A stretch of DNA of 64,000 nt. Origin: Lactiplantibacillus paraplantarum (lineage in GTDB: Bacteria > Bacillota > Bacilli > Lactobacillales > Lactobacillaceae). The DNA is taken from positions 1,364,001 through 1,428,000 of the forward strand of contig NZ_CP032744.1 of the NCBI RefSeq assembly GCF_003641145.1, given 5' to 3'. Position numbers and translations under genes: made by a program. Position 1 is the first letter of the stretch; the number at the start of each line of letters is the position of its first letter. The notes under the pieces were generated by a model, which was not told the DNA's origin, did not search any database, and was given only the letters and a program-made list of their open reading frames with translations. Shown here piece after piece: positions 55,268-64,000 of this stretch.

Positions 55268-58200
55268 ATGCGGAATCGTTTTAGTAGACTGGGACTTGAA
55301 AGTAAGTCCCATTATAAACTTTATAAATCAGGACGACGCTGGGTAGCCGCTGGTATAACCGTATTTTCTGTTGGAGTAGGCTTGACTTTTAGCCAAGTTG
55401 AGCAAGCCAAGGCTGCAACTGATACTAGTACTGATGAGGCTGAAAATAGCACTAATGTAAGCTCCAACGCAACCACTGCAACTAAAAATACCGTGGTACT
55501 AAAATCAAGTGGTACGGCGACGACCACCACTACTGATACTAAAGATACGACGGCGACGACTGCGGCCGCAAAGGCAACTACTTCAAGCGTTGCAGCTTCC
55601 AGTACGGCTGTCTCCAGTGCGGCCACTTCTAGTACTGCCGCCTCAAGTACAGTTACAGCAAGTACAACTGTCTCCAGTGCGGCCACTTCTAGTACCGCTA
55701 CCTCAAGTGCAGTTAAAGCAAGTACAACTGTCTCAAGTGCCACTACTTCCAGCACCGCTGCCTCGAAGGCAATTACAGCAAGTACAATTGTCGCCAGTGC
55801 AGCGACTGCAAACACGACTGCGTCAAGTACAGCTACCAAGTCAATCGACACTGATTCAACTTCAACAACGACGCTAAAGACTGCCACCAGCGCAAATTAT
55901 AGCGTTGATAGTCAAGGCACGAATACGACAAGTTCTTCAGTGGCAAACACGCTTACTAGTGCTGCTACGGCTAGTCAGGAGAGCAATGATACTGGTGCAG
56001 CGACAACAACGACTACTTCAGACGCGGTTTCTGGGATCGTTTCAGCGGCCAGCAGTACGACACCAATAACGCGCAGTACGGCTAACAAAGTAATGACGAT
56101 GCTGGCAACAAAATCGACTATTCAGGCTGTCGCAGCTTTGACAAGTGATGCTGAGGCACAGGCGACAGTGTCATTAGTCACCACGGGGGCCGTGTCGATG
56201 TCTTATAGTGATAATGGTGCATCGATTATGAAGTTAGGACAGTATATCAGTTCTCCAGATACGACACCGGACAATGATATTGCATACTACATTCAGGATG
56301 CATCTGGCAATTATTTAGAAGATATCAATGGTCAAAAGGTCAACTTACTATATTTGCTTTTCTTAGATGAGGAGCATGTCAACAGTTATTTTGATATTAC
56401 TTATACAGATAGGCAGGGCCAAGTGACTAATTATGCTGAGGGTACGGATCTTGAGTCACTTAAACAAGCCGGAAACTACGCCATCACACTCAATGCCACC
56501 GGTAAAGCAGCGATGAGTGAGGTTATTCAAGGTTATGCGAGCTATTATGATTTATCCGGTGATGTCGATGTCACTGACTATGTGCCAACTTTTTCAACTG
56601 GTGCATCAGATTATACATTTACACTTCAAATTTTACCCGCAACCATTAAAGCCACGACGGCTTCAGATGGTCTAGCTATGAATATAGCTACCCAGCCATA
56701 CACCGGGTCATTGACAATGTTGCCGACGTCGCTGACGGTTAAAGACGGTGCTTCAGTGAATGTACTTCAAATAAAAAATGGTGTAATTAGTCATGCGGAA
56801 CCGGGTGTTGCGGGTACAGTTGGTCAGACGGTTTTAACATCAGCGGATTTCACCTATACTTATCAAGGGACCGGTACTAATTTGACCGAGGCGGATGTTG
56901 GCGTATATACGCTGACCTTGAATGCCGCTGGTCGGGCCGCAATTCAAGCGGCCTTGGGATCTAACTATATTCTTGATGCTGATGCAGTTTTTACCAAACC
57001 TACAAATAGGGTTACTGCTGCTGAACTTGGTTTAACAACAGCCAGCGATACCGTTACCTACGATGGCAAAGCCCATGGAACATCAGTATCCGTAACCAGT
57101 GGTACCGCCTATGATCAGTTTGACTTTACAACCCCAACTGGGACCAATGTTGGTTCGTATGCAATGACCTATGAGTTAAACGATGCCACGCAAGCAGCCA
57201 TCCTAGCTAAAAATTACACGGTAACAGCGACAGACGGAACTTTAGTGATCACACCTGAAGATATGACGGTCACGGTTAACGATAGTAATGTTGATTATGA
57301 TGGTCAGGCGCATGGGACGACGGCCAGTGTTACTAGTGGAACCAACTATGATGATTTAGTATTTACTGCCGTTGCGACGGATGGCAGTGGTGCAACGTCT
57401 TATACCAATGCTGGTTCGTATGCAATGACCGGCGCAACGACGGCCGCTGCTGGTAATTACAATATTTCGTACGTCAATGGTACGATAACGATTAACAAGG
57501 TAAACGCCAACATCACTATTCCAAGTAAAATCTATTGGAATGATGGTACAGAAAAGAACTTGACGGCGGTCGTTGCTGGGACAGTTAATGGTGAGACTTT
57601 GAATTACAGTGTGACAGATGGCTTGAGTGCGGTTGGCACTAAGACAATCACGGCAAATTATGATGCGGCTGATCCGGTAAATCAAAACTATACGATTACA
57701 GTCGTTCCTGGCACTTTAACCATTGGCGACATTGCCGTTCAATATCTTTATGAGCATACGGATGCTGCCGGTAAAACCCAAGTCGATAGTACGGCAACTG
57801 GCACCGCTACGCATGGTTCAGATGCCATGGCTACTGATTATTTAACCTACAGCACGGCTGAAAAGCCCAAGACAGGTTATACATTAGTTTCTGATGATAC
57901 TGGGGTAGCACCTAATGGCACGTTAGCTAATAGTGGTGGTACCGTGACGTATATTTATTTAGCAAATACGGAAACGGCAACGGTGGCGTACGTTGACCAA
58001 ACAACGGGAGCAACGATTAAGACGGAGCCATTACAGGGGGCCTACGGGACAACCGATACTTACACAACGGCCGACAAAATCGCAGCTTACGAGAATGCTG
58101 GTTATGAATTAGTGAGCTCAACATTCCCAACGACTGGGGTGGTCTACGATGAAGATGGAACGGTCAAGTCTTACACTGTCACGTTGAAGCATAAGTTCGT

Positions 58201-61200
58201 GACGGTCACACCGGATAACCCTGGGACGCCCGACCAACCAATTGCTCCCGCCAACCCAGATGGGCCGAAGTATCCAGCCGGAACAACGGCGGCAGATTTG
58301 ACTACTTCAGTCAGTCAAACGATTAAGTATCAATATCAAAATGGTGACTCTGCTGCCACCGACAATGTTCAAACGGTTACTTTTAAGCGTTCGGCAACTG
58401 TCGATGAAGTTGACGGTACGCTGGTCTATACGGCTTGGCTGAATGGGGATTCTACGACTGCCTATTATCCGGCCGTTGCGTCGCCAGTAATTACTGGCTA
58501 TACAGCCGATAAGCCAAATGTTACTAGTACTGATTCAGTGACAGGAACTGATTTGGATACAGTTGTAATAGTTACTTACAAGGTCAACACTGAAAAAGCC
58601 ACGGTTGCGTATGTTGATACAACGACCGGACAAACGATTAAGACGGAGCCATTACAGGGGGCCTACGGGACAACTGATACTTACACAACGGCCGACACAA
58701 TCGCAGCTTACGAGAACGATGGTTATGAATTAGTGAGCTCAACATTCCCAACGGCTGGGGTGGTCTACGATGAAGATGGGACTGTTAAATCCTACACTGT
58801 CACGTTGAAGCATAAGTTCGTGACGGTCACACCGGATAACCCCGGGACGCCCGACCAACCAATTGATCCTGCCAACCCAGACGGACCGAAGTATCCAGCC
58901 GGAACAACGGCGGCAGATTTGACTACTTCAGTCAGTCAAACGATTAAGTACCAATATCAAAATGGCGACTCTGCTGCCACCGACAATGTCCAGACGATGA
59001 CTTTTAAGCGTTCGGCAACAATCGATGAAGTCGATGGCACGTTGGTCTATACGGATTGGTTGAATGGGGATTCTACGACTGCCTATTATCCGGCCGTTGC
59101 GTCGCCAGTAATTACTGGCTATACAGCCGATAAGCCAAATGTTACTAGTACTGATTCAGTGACAGGAACTGATTTGGATACAGTTGTAATAGTTACTTAC
59201 AAGGTCAACACTGAAAAAGCCACGGTTGCGTATGTTGATACAACGACCGGTCAAACGCTTTATATAGCAGATGTAAAGGGTGATTATAATACCCAGTCAA
59301 CTTATCGGACGGCTGAGACGATTGCTAAGTATGTCAAAGCAGGCTATGAGTTAGTAGGCGATAATTATCCGACGAACGGTATCATGTTTGATGAGGATGG
59401 GACGGTCAAGTCTTATACGGTAACGTTGAAACATAAGTTGGTCACGGTTACACCGGCTGATCCGGGAACACCGGGCCAACCAATTGATCCTGCCAACCCA
59501 GACGGACCGAAGTATCCAGCCGGAACAACGGCGGCAGATTTGACTACTTCAGTTAGTCAAACAATCAAGTACCAGTATCAGAATGGTGCGGTTGCTAGCG
59601 CCGACAATGTCAAACAGTGACCTTCAATCGTAACGCAACGATTGATGAAGTTGATAACACGCTGGTCTATACGGCTTGGCAAACTGGTGACGCGGCGACT
59701 GGTCGTTATGTAACTGTTATGTCACCAGTAATTACCGGCTATACGGCTGACAAGCCAAGCGTTGCTGGTAACGATGCCGTGGCAAGTACTGATTCTAATA
59801 CGACTAGCACCGTTACGTATCGTGTTAACACTGAAAAAGCTACGGTAATGTATGTGGACCAAACGACCGGGCAAACGATTAAGACGGAGCCATTACAGGG
59901 GGCCTACGGGACAACCGATGCTTACACAACGACTGACACAATCGCAGCTTACGAGAACGATGGTTATGAATTAGTGAGCTCAACATTTCCAACGGCTGGG
60001 GTGGTCTACGATGAAGATGGAACGGTCAAATCCTACACTGTCACGTTGAAGCATAAGTTCGTGACGGTCACACCCGATAACCCTGGGACGCCCGACCAAC
60101 CAATTGATCCCGCCAACCCAGATGGACCGAAATATCCAGCCGGAACAACGGCGGCAGATTTGACTACTTCAGTTAGTCAAACAATCAAGTACCAGTATCA
60201 GAATGGTGCGGTTGCTGGCGCCGACAATGTCCAAACAATCACCTTCAATCGGAACGTCACGCTTGATGAAGTCGATGGCACGTTAGTTTATACGGATTGG
60301 TTGAATGGGGACGTGGCAACTACTGGTAGCTATAACACGGTGGCCTCATCAGTGCTTACTGGTTATACGGCCGATAAGACGAGTATTGCTGGTAACGATG
60401 CCGTGACAAGTACGGCTCAAGATACTACGGTTGTCGTGACGTATACAGCTAATCCAGAAACCGCCACGGTGACATATATTGATGCAACGACTGGTCAAAC
60501 ACTTGATATCAAAACTTTAACTGGCGACTTCAATACTTCATCAGATTACCGGACAACTGATACGATTGCCAATTATATTAAAGTTGGTTATGCCTTAGTA
60601 GCTAGTGATTATCCGGCAACGGGTGTCATGTTTGATGAAGATGGGACGGTCAAGACTTATACGGTGACGTTGAAACATAAAATGATGACGGTCACGCCAA
60701 CTGATCCTGGAACTCCGGGGCAGCCAATTGATCCCGCCAACCCGGATGGACCGAAATATCCAGCAGGGACCACGACACAGGCTTTGACGAAACAAGTTAG
60801 TCAAACAATCAAATATCAATATCAGAATGGCGATACCCTTGGCACTAAGAATGTCCAAACAATTACCTTCAATCGTAATGCAACGATTGATGAAGTGGAT
60901 GGCACACTAGTTTATACGGCTTGGGTGACCGGTAATTCTGAAACTGGTCATTATGAAGCGGTTGATTCGCCAGTGATTACCGGTTATACGGCCGATAAAA
61001 TGAGTATTGCTGGTAACAATGTGGCCAATACGGCCCAAGATACGACCGAGATTGTGACGTATACGGCTAATTCGGAAACTGCCACAGTCACGTATATTGA
61101 TACAACGACGGGGCAAATACTCGATGTCGTCACTTTAACCGGTGATTTTGCGACCCAGTCAGCTTATCGCACAACTGACATGATTACCAAGTATGTCAAG

Positions 61201-61968
61201 AATGGTTATGTATTAGGGCGTGATGAATATCCAGCTTCGGGTGCCACTTTCAATGCTGATGGTGTCGTTCGTAATTATTTCGTCCGCTTAGCACATGCAA
61301 TTGATTCAACGACAGCGACCAAGACAATTACGCAAACTGTGCATTATCAGAATATGGCTGGCACGCAATTGCATGCGGATACGGTTAGGACCATTACATT
61401 TATTCGCGTTAAAACGATTGATAGGGTAACCGGTGAAATTACTTACGGCAACTGGTCAATTAATCAGGCCGGCAACCGGTTTGAGACGGTTGCTGCGATC
61501 AGTATTCCTGGCTATCAGCCGACGACAACGGGTACTCAAGTAGTAACGGTTACACCAGGTAGTGCTGATGATGTCCAAACGATTCGTTATGTGGCCGATA
61601 CACCAGCAACGAGTGAAACACCGAAAACACCTGCGGGGACGATAACGATTAAAACACCGGACAAAGTTAATCCGGGTAAGCCAACACCCCCAAAAACTAC
61701 CAAGCAGGTTGTTCAAGCAAAGCAACCAGGAAACATTGATCAATCCATTCGAACAGCAATCGCTGATGAAACGACAGTTAAATTAGCCAAATCCGCTAAG
61801 ACGGTAAAAGCAATGCCAGATCGTAAGTCAACGGCAACGCACAAGCAAGCGCGGTTGCCGCAAACTAATGATGACCGACAAGCCAGCGTAGCGGCCGAGC
61901 TACTTGGATTGACCGCAGCAACCTTGTTGGTGGGGCTGGGGGCGCTCCTAAAAAAACATCGTGATTAG
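55268..61968 (+). pseudogene. Large LPxTG mucus-binding (MucBP-repeat) protein, split by a frameshift
   Basis: Cell-wall adhesin. ATG 55268 after GGAGG. Residues 1-49 are a KxYKxGKxW-type signal peptide (KLYKSGRRW at 17-25). About 50-290 is Ala/Ser/Thr-rich low complexity; a non-repetitive domain follows, then two MBG-like repeats (YDGKAHG, YDGQAHG; about 590-740), and then MucBP-type repeats. The C-terminus has LPQTN (61855-61869), a hydrophobic span and a KKHRD tail for sortase anchoring. The frame stops at 59618-59620. Where sister repeats read GTCCAAAC, this one reads GTCAAAC near 59611, one C short. Restoring it gives one 2233-residue protein. As read, there is a 1450-residue piece without an anchor and a 783-residue piece (59617-61968) whose GTG overlaps the stop. 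From memory, L. plantarum WCFS1 has a MucBP protein of about this full size here. Confidence 0.85.
57968..61600 (+). repeat. Six tandem MucBP repeat units
   Basis: Unit starts at the motif (T/P/S)E(K/T)AT at 57968, 58589, 59210, 59830, 60454 and 61072. Unit lengths are 621, 621, 620, 624 and 618 bp, then a partial unit. Only the 620-bp unit is not a multiple of three; it contains the frameshift. Each unit holds YVD-TTGQTI, YGTTDTYTT, DEDGTVKSYTVTLKHK, a proline linker (TPGQPIDPANPDGPKYPAG) and QTIKYQYQNG. The stretch 58440-58629 is identical to 59061-59250 (190 bp), pointing to recent exchange or duplication. Confidence 0.9.
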
Positions 61969-61989
61969 CTTTTTAATGGAGGCGTTAAT

Positions 61990-62463
61990 ATGACGGCTTT
62001 AATTGATATCCGAGGCCAGAAATTTGGTCGCCTGACGGTCATTAAACGTAGTGGGACCGCCACCAATGGTAATGCACTCTGGTTGTGTCAATGCAGTTGT
62101 GGTAATACGACAAGCGTAGATTCATACGCATTAAGGCATGGTCGTGCGAAAAGTTGCGGCTGTTTAACACGAGAAAAACGCGCACGTTTAATTCGTCGTA
62201 ATCCAAAAGCGGTTGCAAGTATGGGGCGATTAAGCAATCTAAAGATTCGTGATCATCACACCGACTTACCATCGAAAATCATGTCTAAGCGCAATAAAAG
62301 CGGTGTTATCGGCGTTAGTTGGGACACTAATTCCCAAAGATGGGTGGCGACATTTTTCTACAAAGGCACCTACCTATTACACAAGCCATTTCTTCATTTT
62401 GAAGACGCTGTTATTGCACGCCAGACGATGGAAAGGCGTTATTTAAATAAAGAAGTTAACTAA
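61990..62463 (+). CDS. AP2-domain DNA-binding protein
   Basis: 157 residues. The N-terminal part (GQKFGRLTVIKRSG, then CQCSCGN and KSCGCL) is the cysteine-bearing module common in phage and mobile-element proteins. The C-terminal part (SGVIGVSWDTNSQRWVATF to about residue 155) is an AP2-like DNA-binding domain. No HNH nuclease catalytic motif is visible between them. TGGAGGCG before the ATG, 21 bp after the adhesin stop, so it may be co-transcribed with it. Likely a domesticated relative of homing-endonuclease DNA-binding parts; its function is unknown. Confidence 0.75.
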   Translation: MTALIDIRGQKFGRLTVIKRSGTATNGNALWLCQCSCGNTTSVDSYALRHGRAKSCGCLTREKRARLIRRNPKAVASMGRLSNLKIRDHHTDLPSKIMSKRNKSGVIGVSWDTNSQRWVATFFYKGTYLLHKPFLHFEDAVIARQTMERRYLNKEVN

Positions 62464-62476
62464 TTGGTGTTAAATT

Positions 62477-62525
62477 AAAGTTCTTTCTCGATAAGAAATT
62501 ATATCTTGTCAAGAAAGAACTTTTT
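62477..62525. terminator. Terminator after the AP2 gene
   Basis: AAAGTTCTTTCT pairs with AAGAAAGAACTTT around a roughly 22-nt loop, with T5 after the stem. Confidence 0.85.
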
Positions 62526-62565
62526 GATTAACGTGATGATGATTCAAAGTGTGTGCAGTGTTAAT

Positions 62566-62917
62566 TCAGTGTGTCTGAGGAGCTGAGAAGTTTAAGCGCT
62601 GCACTTGCCGAAGATGACAGGTAAAAAAGACTAAAATCAAAAGGTTGAAACTGATTAGGATGGTCGCAAAAATAAACGTTTCAGGCCAAATTGACTGGCC
62701 AATCGAGAGGGTGCTGCGAAAAGCGTCAATAGAAATCGACATCGGCAGGTACGGATGAATTACTTTGAAAAATTGATTGGATAACTCAATGGGGTAAGTT
62801 CCAGCCGAACCACCACGTTGAATGATCATAAAGAGCAACATGAGCCAGGCACCGGTTTTACCTAAAATAAGGTTGAAGGCTGATCCAGATACTTTTTCTC
62901 TTAAACACATTGAACAT
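62566..62917 (-). pseudogene. YhgE/Pip-type membrane protein with a large internal deletion
   Basis: The C-terminal part (GAWLMLLFMIIQRGGSAGTYPIELSNQFF, then HPYLPMSISIDAFRSTLSIG and a hydrophobic span LISFNLLILVFFTC) matches the end of YhgE/Pip ABC-2-like membrane proteins. A proper gene start, GGGGGTAG then ATG at 62917 reading FNVFKRKSIWIS, lies in another frame. It runs for only about 13 codons before the sequence joins the C-terminal part. The several-hundred-residue middle of the family is missing. The 62566-62910 frame alone is a fragment, not a working transporter. A TetR regulator is divergent at 63075, the usual partner. Confidence 0.75.
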
Positions 62918-62952
62918 TTTTACTACCCCCTTTTTTATTCTATGGGTAGTTT

Positions 62953-63050
62953 ATATTAATTTTGAAATTACAAACATGGTCAAATTAATATGATTTGTGG
63001 CTTAAGGCTACAAATGGCAGCAATATGGGCCATAAGGTTACAGAAGTGAC
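62953..63050. promoter_or_regulatory. Operator-like repeats between the deleted gene and its TetR regulator
   Basis: A 23-bp near-palindrome (62993-63015, ATTTGT-GC-TTAAG-GC-ACAAAT with two mismatched positions) is followed by a partial copy (GGCCATAAGGTTACAGA, near 63028-63045). A second inverted repeat, ATATTAATTTTGA with TCAAATTAATAT, spans 62953-62990. Placement between divergent genes fits TetR binding sites. Confidence 0.6.
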
Positions 63051-63074
63051 AAAACTGGTAATGGGGGAAGCGCT

Positions 63075-63626
63075 ATGACGGATTTTAGAATAAAAAAAAC
63101 TGACGATGTGATCACCAAATCGTTTGTTGACCTAGTAATAGAGAATGGATTTGACAACGTGACTGTCAAGGACATTGCACTCAGATCTCTGATTAGTCGT
63201 AAAACGTTTTATTTACATTATGATGACAAATTTGCACTGACTGATGCGATATTACAAGATATTTTAACGTGGCTTGATGAGACATTGGAAAAAAGGCGTT
63301 TACTTATAAATCAGGGGGTGGTCTTAAGTAACGCCATTAGTAAACTAGAACCAGAACTTAGACAATTACTGACGTGTTGGCGCAGACCAATCAACGCGAT
63401 AATGACAATTCCACAAGCTAAGATGCGACTAATGGATGGTCTTAAAGATATTTTAGGTCGTCATTTACAGGCAGCTTTCAAACATCCAGAGTCAGATTTG
63501 GAAATCAATGTTATTGGCGGCATGATGTTAGGCATGACTGAGTATTATTTGCAAATAAATGACTTTCCATCTGGTGAAGAACTGAAACAATTATCAAGTA
63601 GCATTAGATTGATACTTGGAGAGTAA
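63075..63626 (+). CDS. TetR/AcrR-family regulator (YhgE-linked type)
   Basis: 183 residues. N-terminal TetR helix-turn-helix (ITKSFVDLVIENGFDNVTV, then IALRSLISRKTFYLHYDDKFAL at about 33-54). The C-terminal helical domain resembles regulators that sit next to YhgE/Pip exporters. GGGGGAAG before the ATG. Divergent from the deleted membrane-protein gene with operator-like repeats between them. It appears intact. Confidence 0.85.
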   Translation: MTDFRIKKTDDVITKSFVDLVIENGFDNVTVKDIALRSLISRKTFYLHYDDKFALTDAILQDILTWLDETLEKRRLLINQGVVLSNAISKLEPELRQLLTCWRRPINAIMTIPQAKMRLMDGLKDILGRHLQAAFKHPESDLEINVIGGMMLGMTEYYLQINDFPSGEELKQLSSSIRLILGE

Positions 63627-63760
63627 TATAGGCATCACGGTTACGGCTTTTAGAACGCGTAACGAATTCACTGCAATCAAAGAAGCGGTTTTTAGGGTGG
63701 TGTGCAGGCCCTAGTTAGTACTGTTAGAATCATGGCAGGAATCCAGATGATCAGTATAAG

Positions 63761-64000
63761 TTACCAGTTCACCTGAGCAAGCTTTGCCAAGTCGGCTGGA
63801 GTCAGTGTGCGACTTTGAATAAAAATGGTGTATGCCACGGCTGGTGTTGCTACGGTGGGTTGTGACAGCCAAAATTTTAAGATGGTTAAGAGATTGGTAA
63901 TCAGTAGTTCCTGTGCCAAGTGAGTTGTAACGTCACCAGCCAGTGGTGTAACTGCTGTTTGAAGAGTAGATTGACGGCCGATTTTGGTCATAATGAGCCG
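63761..64000 (-). CDS. Probable TetR-family regulator, C-terminal fragment
   Basis: Frame open from the right window edge to a stop, about 79 residues. The helix LLITNLLTILKFWLSQP followed by a short loop and a TPADLAKLAQ ending is the usual C-terminal layout of TetR ligand domains. The DNA-binding part would lie beyond the window. An ATG at 63991 in the frame is probably internal. Assignment by pattern only. Confidence 0.5.
   Translation of the reverse strand, partial: RLIMTKIGRQSTLQTAVTPLAGDVTTHLAQELLITNLLTILKFWLSQPTVATPAVAYTIFIQSRTLTPADLAKLAQVNW

Noticed and set aside
55321..55887. Long open frames antisense or frame-shifted to the Ala/Ser/Thr-rich part of the adhesin
   Set aside because: Val/Ala/Leu-only or Pro/Gln/Leu-only composition is the typical shadow of a low-complexity coding repeat; no start signals.
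57968..61600. Tandem repeats considered as CRISPR-like or satellite DNA
   Set aside because: The roughly 620-bp period, in-frame coding and MucBP motifs show protein-domain repeats.
1..64000. Prophage, insertion sequences, CRISPR arrays, restriction or classical defence islands
   Set aside because: No integrase, transposase, terminase, Cas or restriction-modification motif was seen in any supported ORF.

Overview
The window is ordinary low-to-mid GC Firmicute chromosome and reads as a Lactiplantibacillus plantarum-group genome. The evidence is the gene orders miaA-glnR-glnA, rplU-prp-rpmA and rnc-smc-ftsY-ylxM-ffh-rpsP-khpA-rimM-trmD-rplS, strong AAGGAGG ribosome binding sites with many GTG/TTG starts, an LPQTN sortase motif, and a very large MucBP-repeat mucus-binding protein. 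No prophage, insertion sequence or CRISPR array was seen. The left end cuts a glycerophosphodiesterase gene and the right end cuts a TetR-type regulator.

Layout. 1-3.0 kb: miaA and the glnRA nitrogen operon with GlnR boxes. 3.1-5.6 kb: three genes downstream of glnA, two of unknown function and a dimeric dUTPase-like protein. 5.6-8.4 kb: a gene-poor stretch with four short genes (two of them too short for usual ORF callers), a tRNA-Arg, and a 219-bp element able to fold into a multi-branched structure. 8.4-19.6 kb: a TetR regulator, L21-Prp-L27, an M24 peptidase, efp-asp23-nusB, then folD-xseA-xseB-ispA-tlyA-argR-recN. 20.1-23.6 kb: the opuCABCD osmoprotectant transporter. 24.2-36.3 kb: gmk-rpoZ and coaBC-priA-fmt-rsmB-stp-prkC-rsgA-rpe-thiN, with overlapping or closely spaced genes. 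36.8-42.9 kb: rpmB (reverse), an Asp23 protein, fakA, recG, plsX, acpP. 43-53.8 kb: rnc (behind a long, strongly folded leader), smc, ftsY, ylxM, ffh and the ribosome-assembly genes through rplS. 53.8-64 kb: an accessory region with a small helical protein, a 6.7-kb mucus-binding protein gene split by a one-base deletion, an AP2-domain protein, an internally deleted membrane-protein gene of YhgE/Pip type facing an intact TetR regulator, and a partial second regulator.

How the genes work together. Most of the window is core information processing and envelope/lipid metabolism. FakA, PlsX and AcpP supply acyl-phosphate and acyl carrier for phospholipid synthesis. SRP (Ffh, YlxM) and its receptor FtsY handle membrane targeting. 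RNase III, Smc, RimM, TrmD, KhpA and ribosomal proteins form the conserved translation/chromosome cluster. PrkC/Stp form the kinase-phosphatase pair that senses cell-wall fragments.

The observations most worth checking are the branched element at 7734-7952, the rnc leader duplex (a candidate RNase III self-regulation site), the mucus-binding protein frameshift with a GTGA stop/start overlap, the deleted YhgE/Pip gene still facing its regulator and operators, and the uncharacterised gene trio after glnA.
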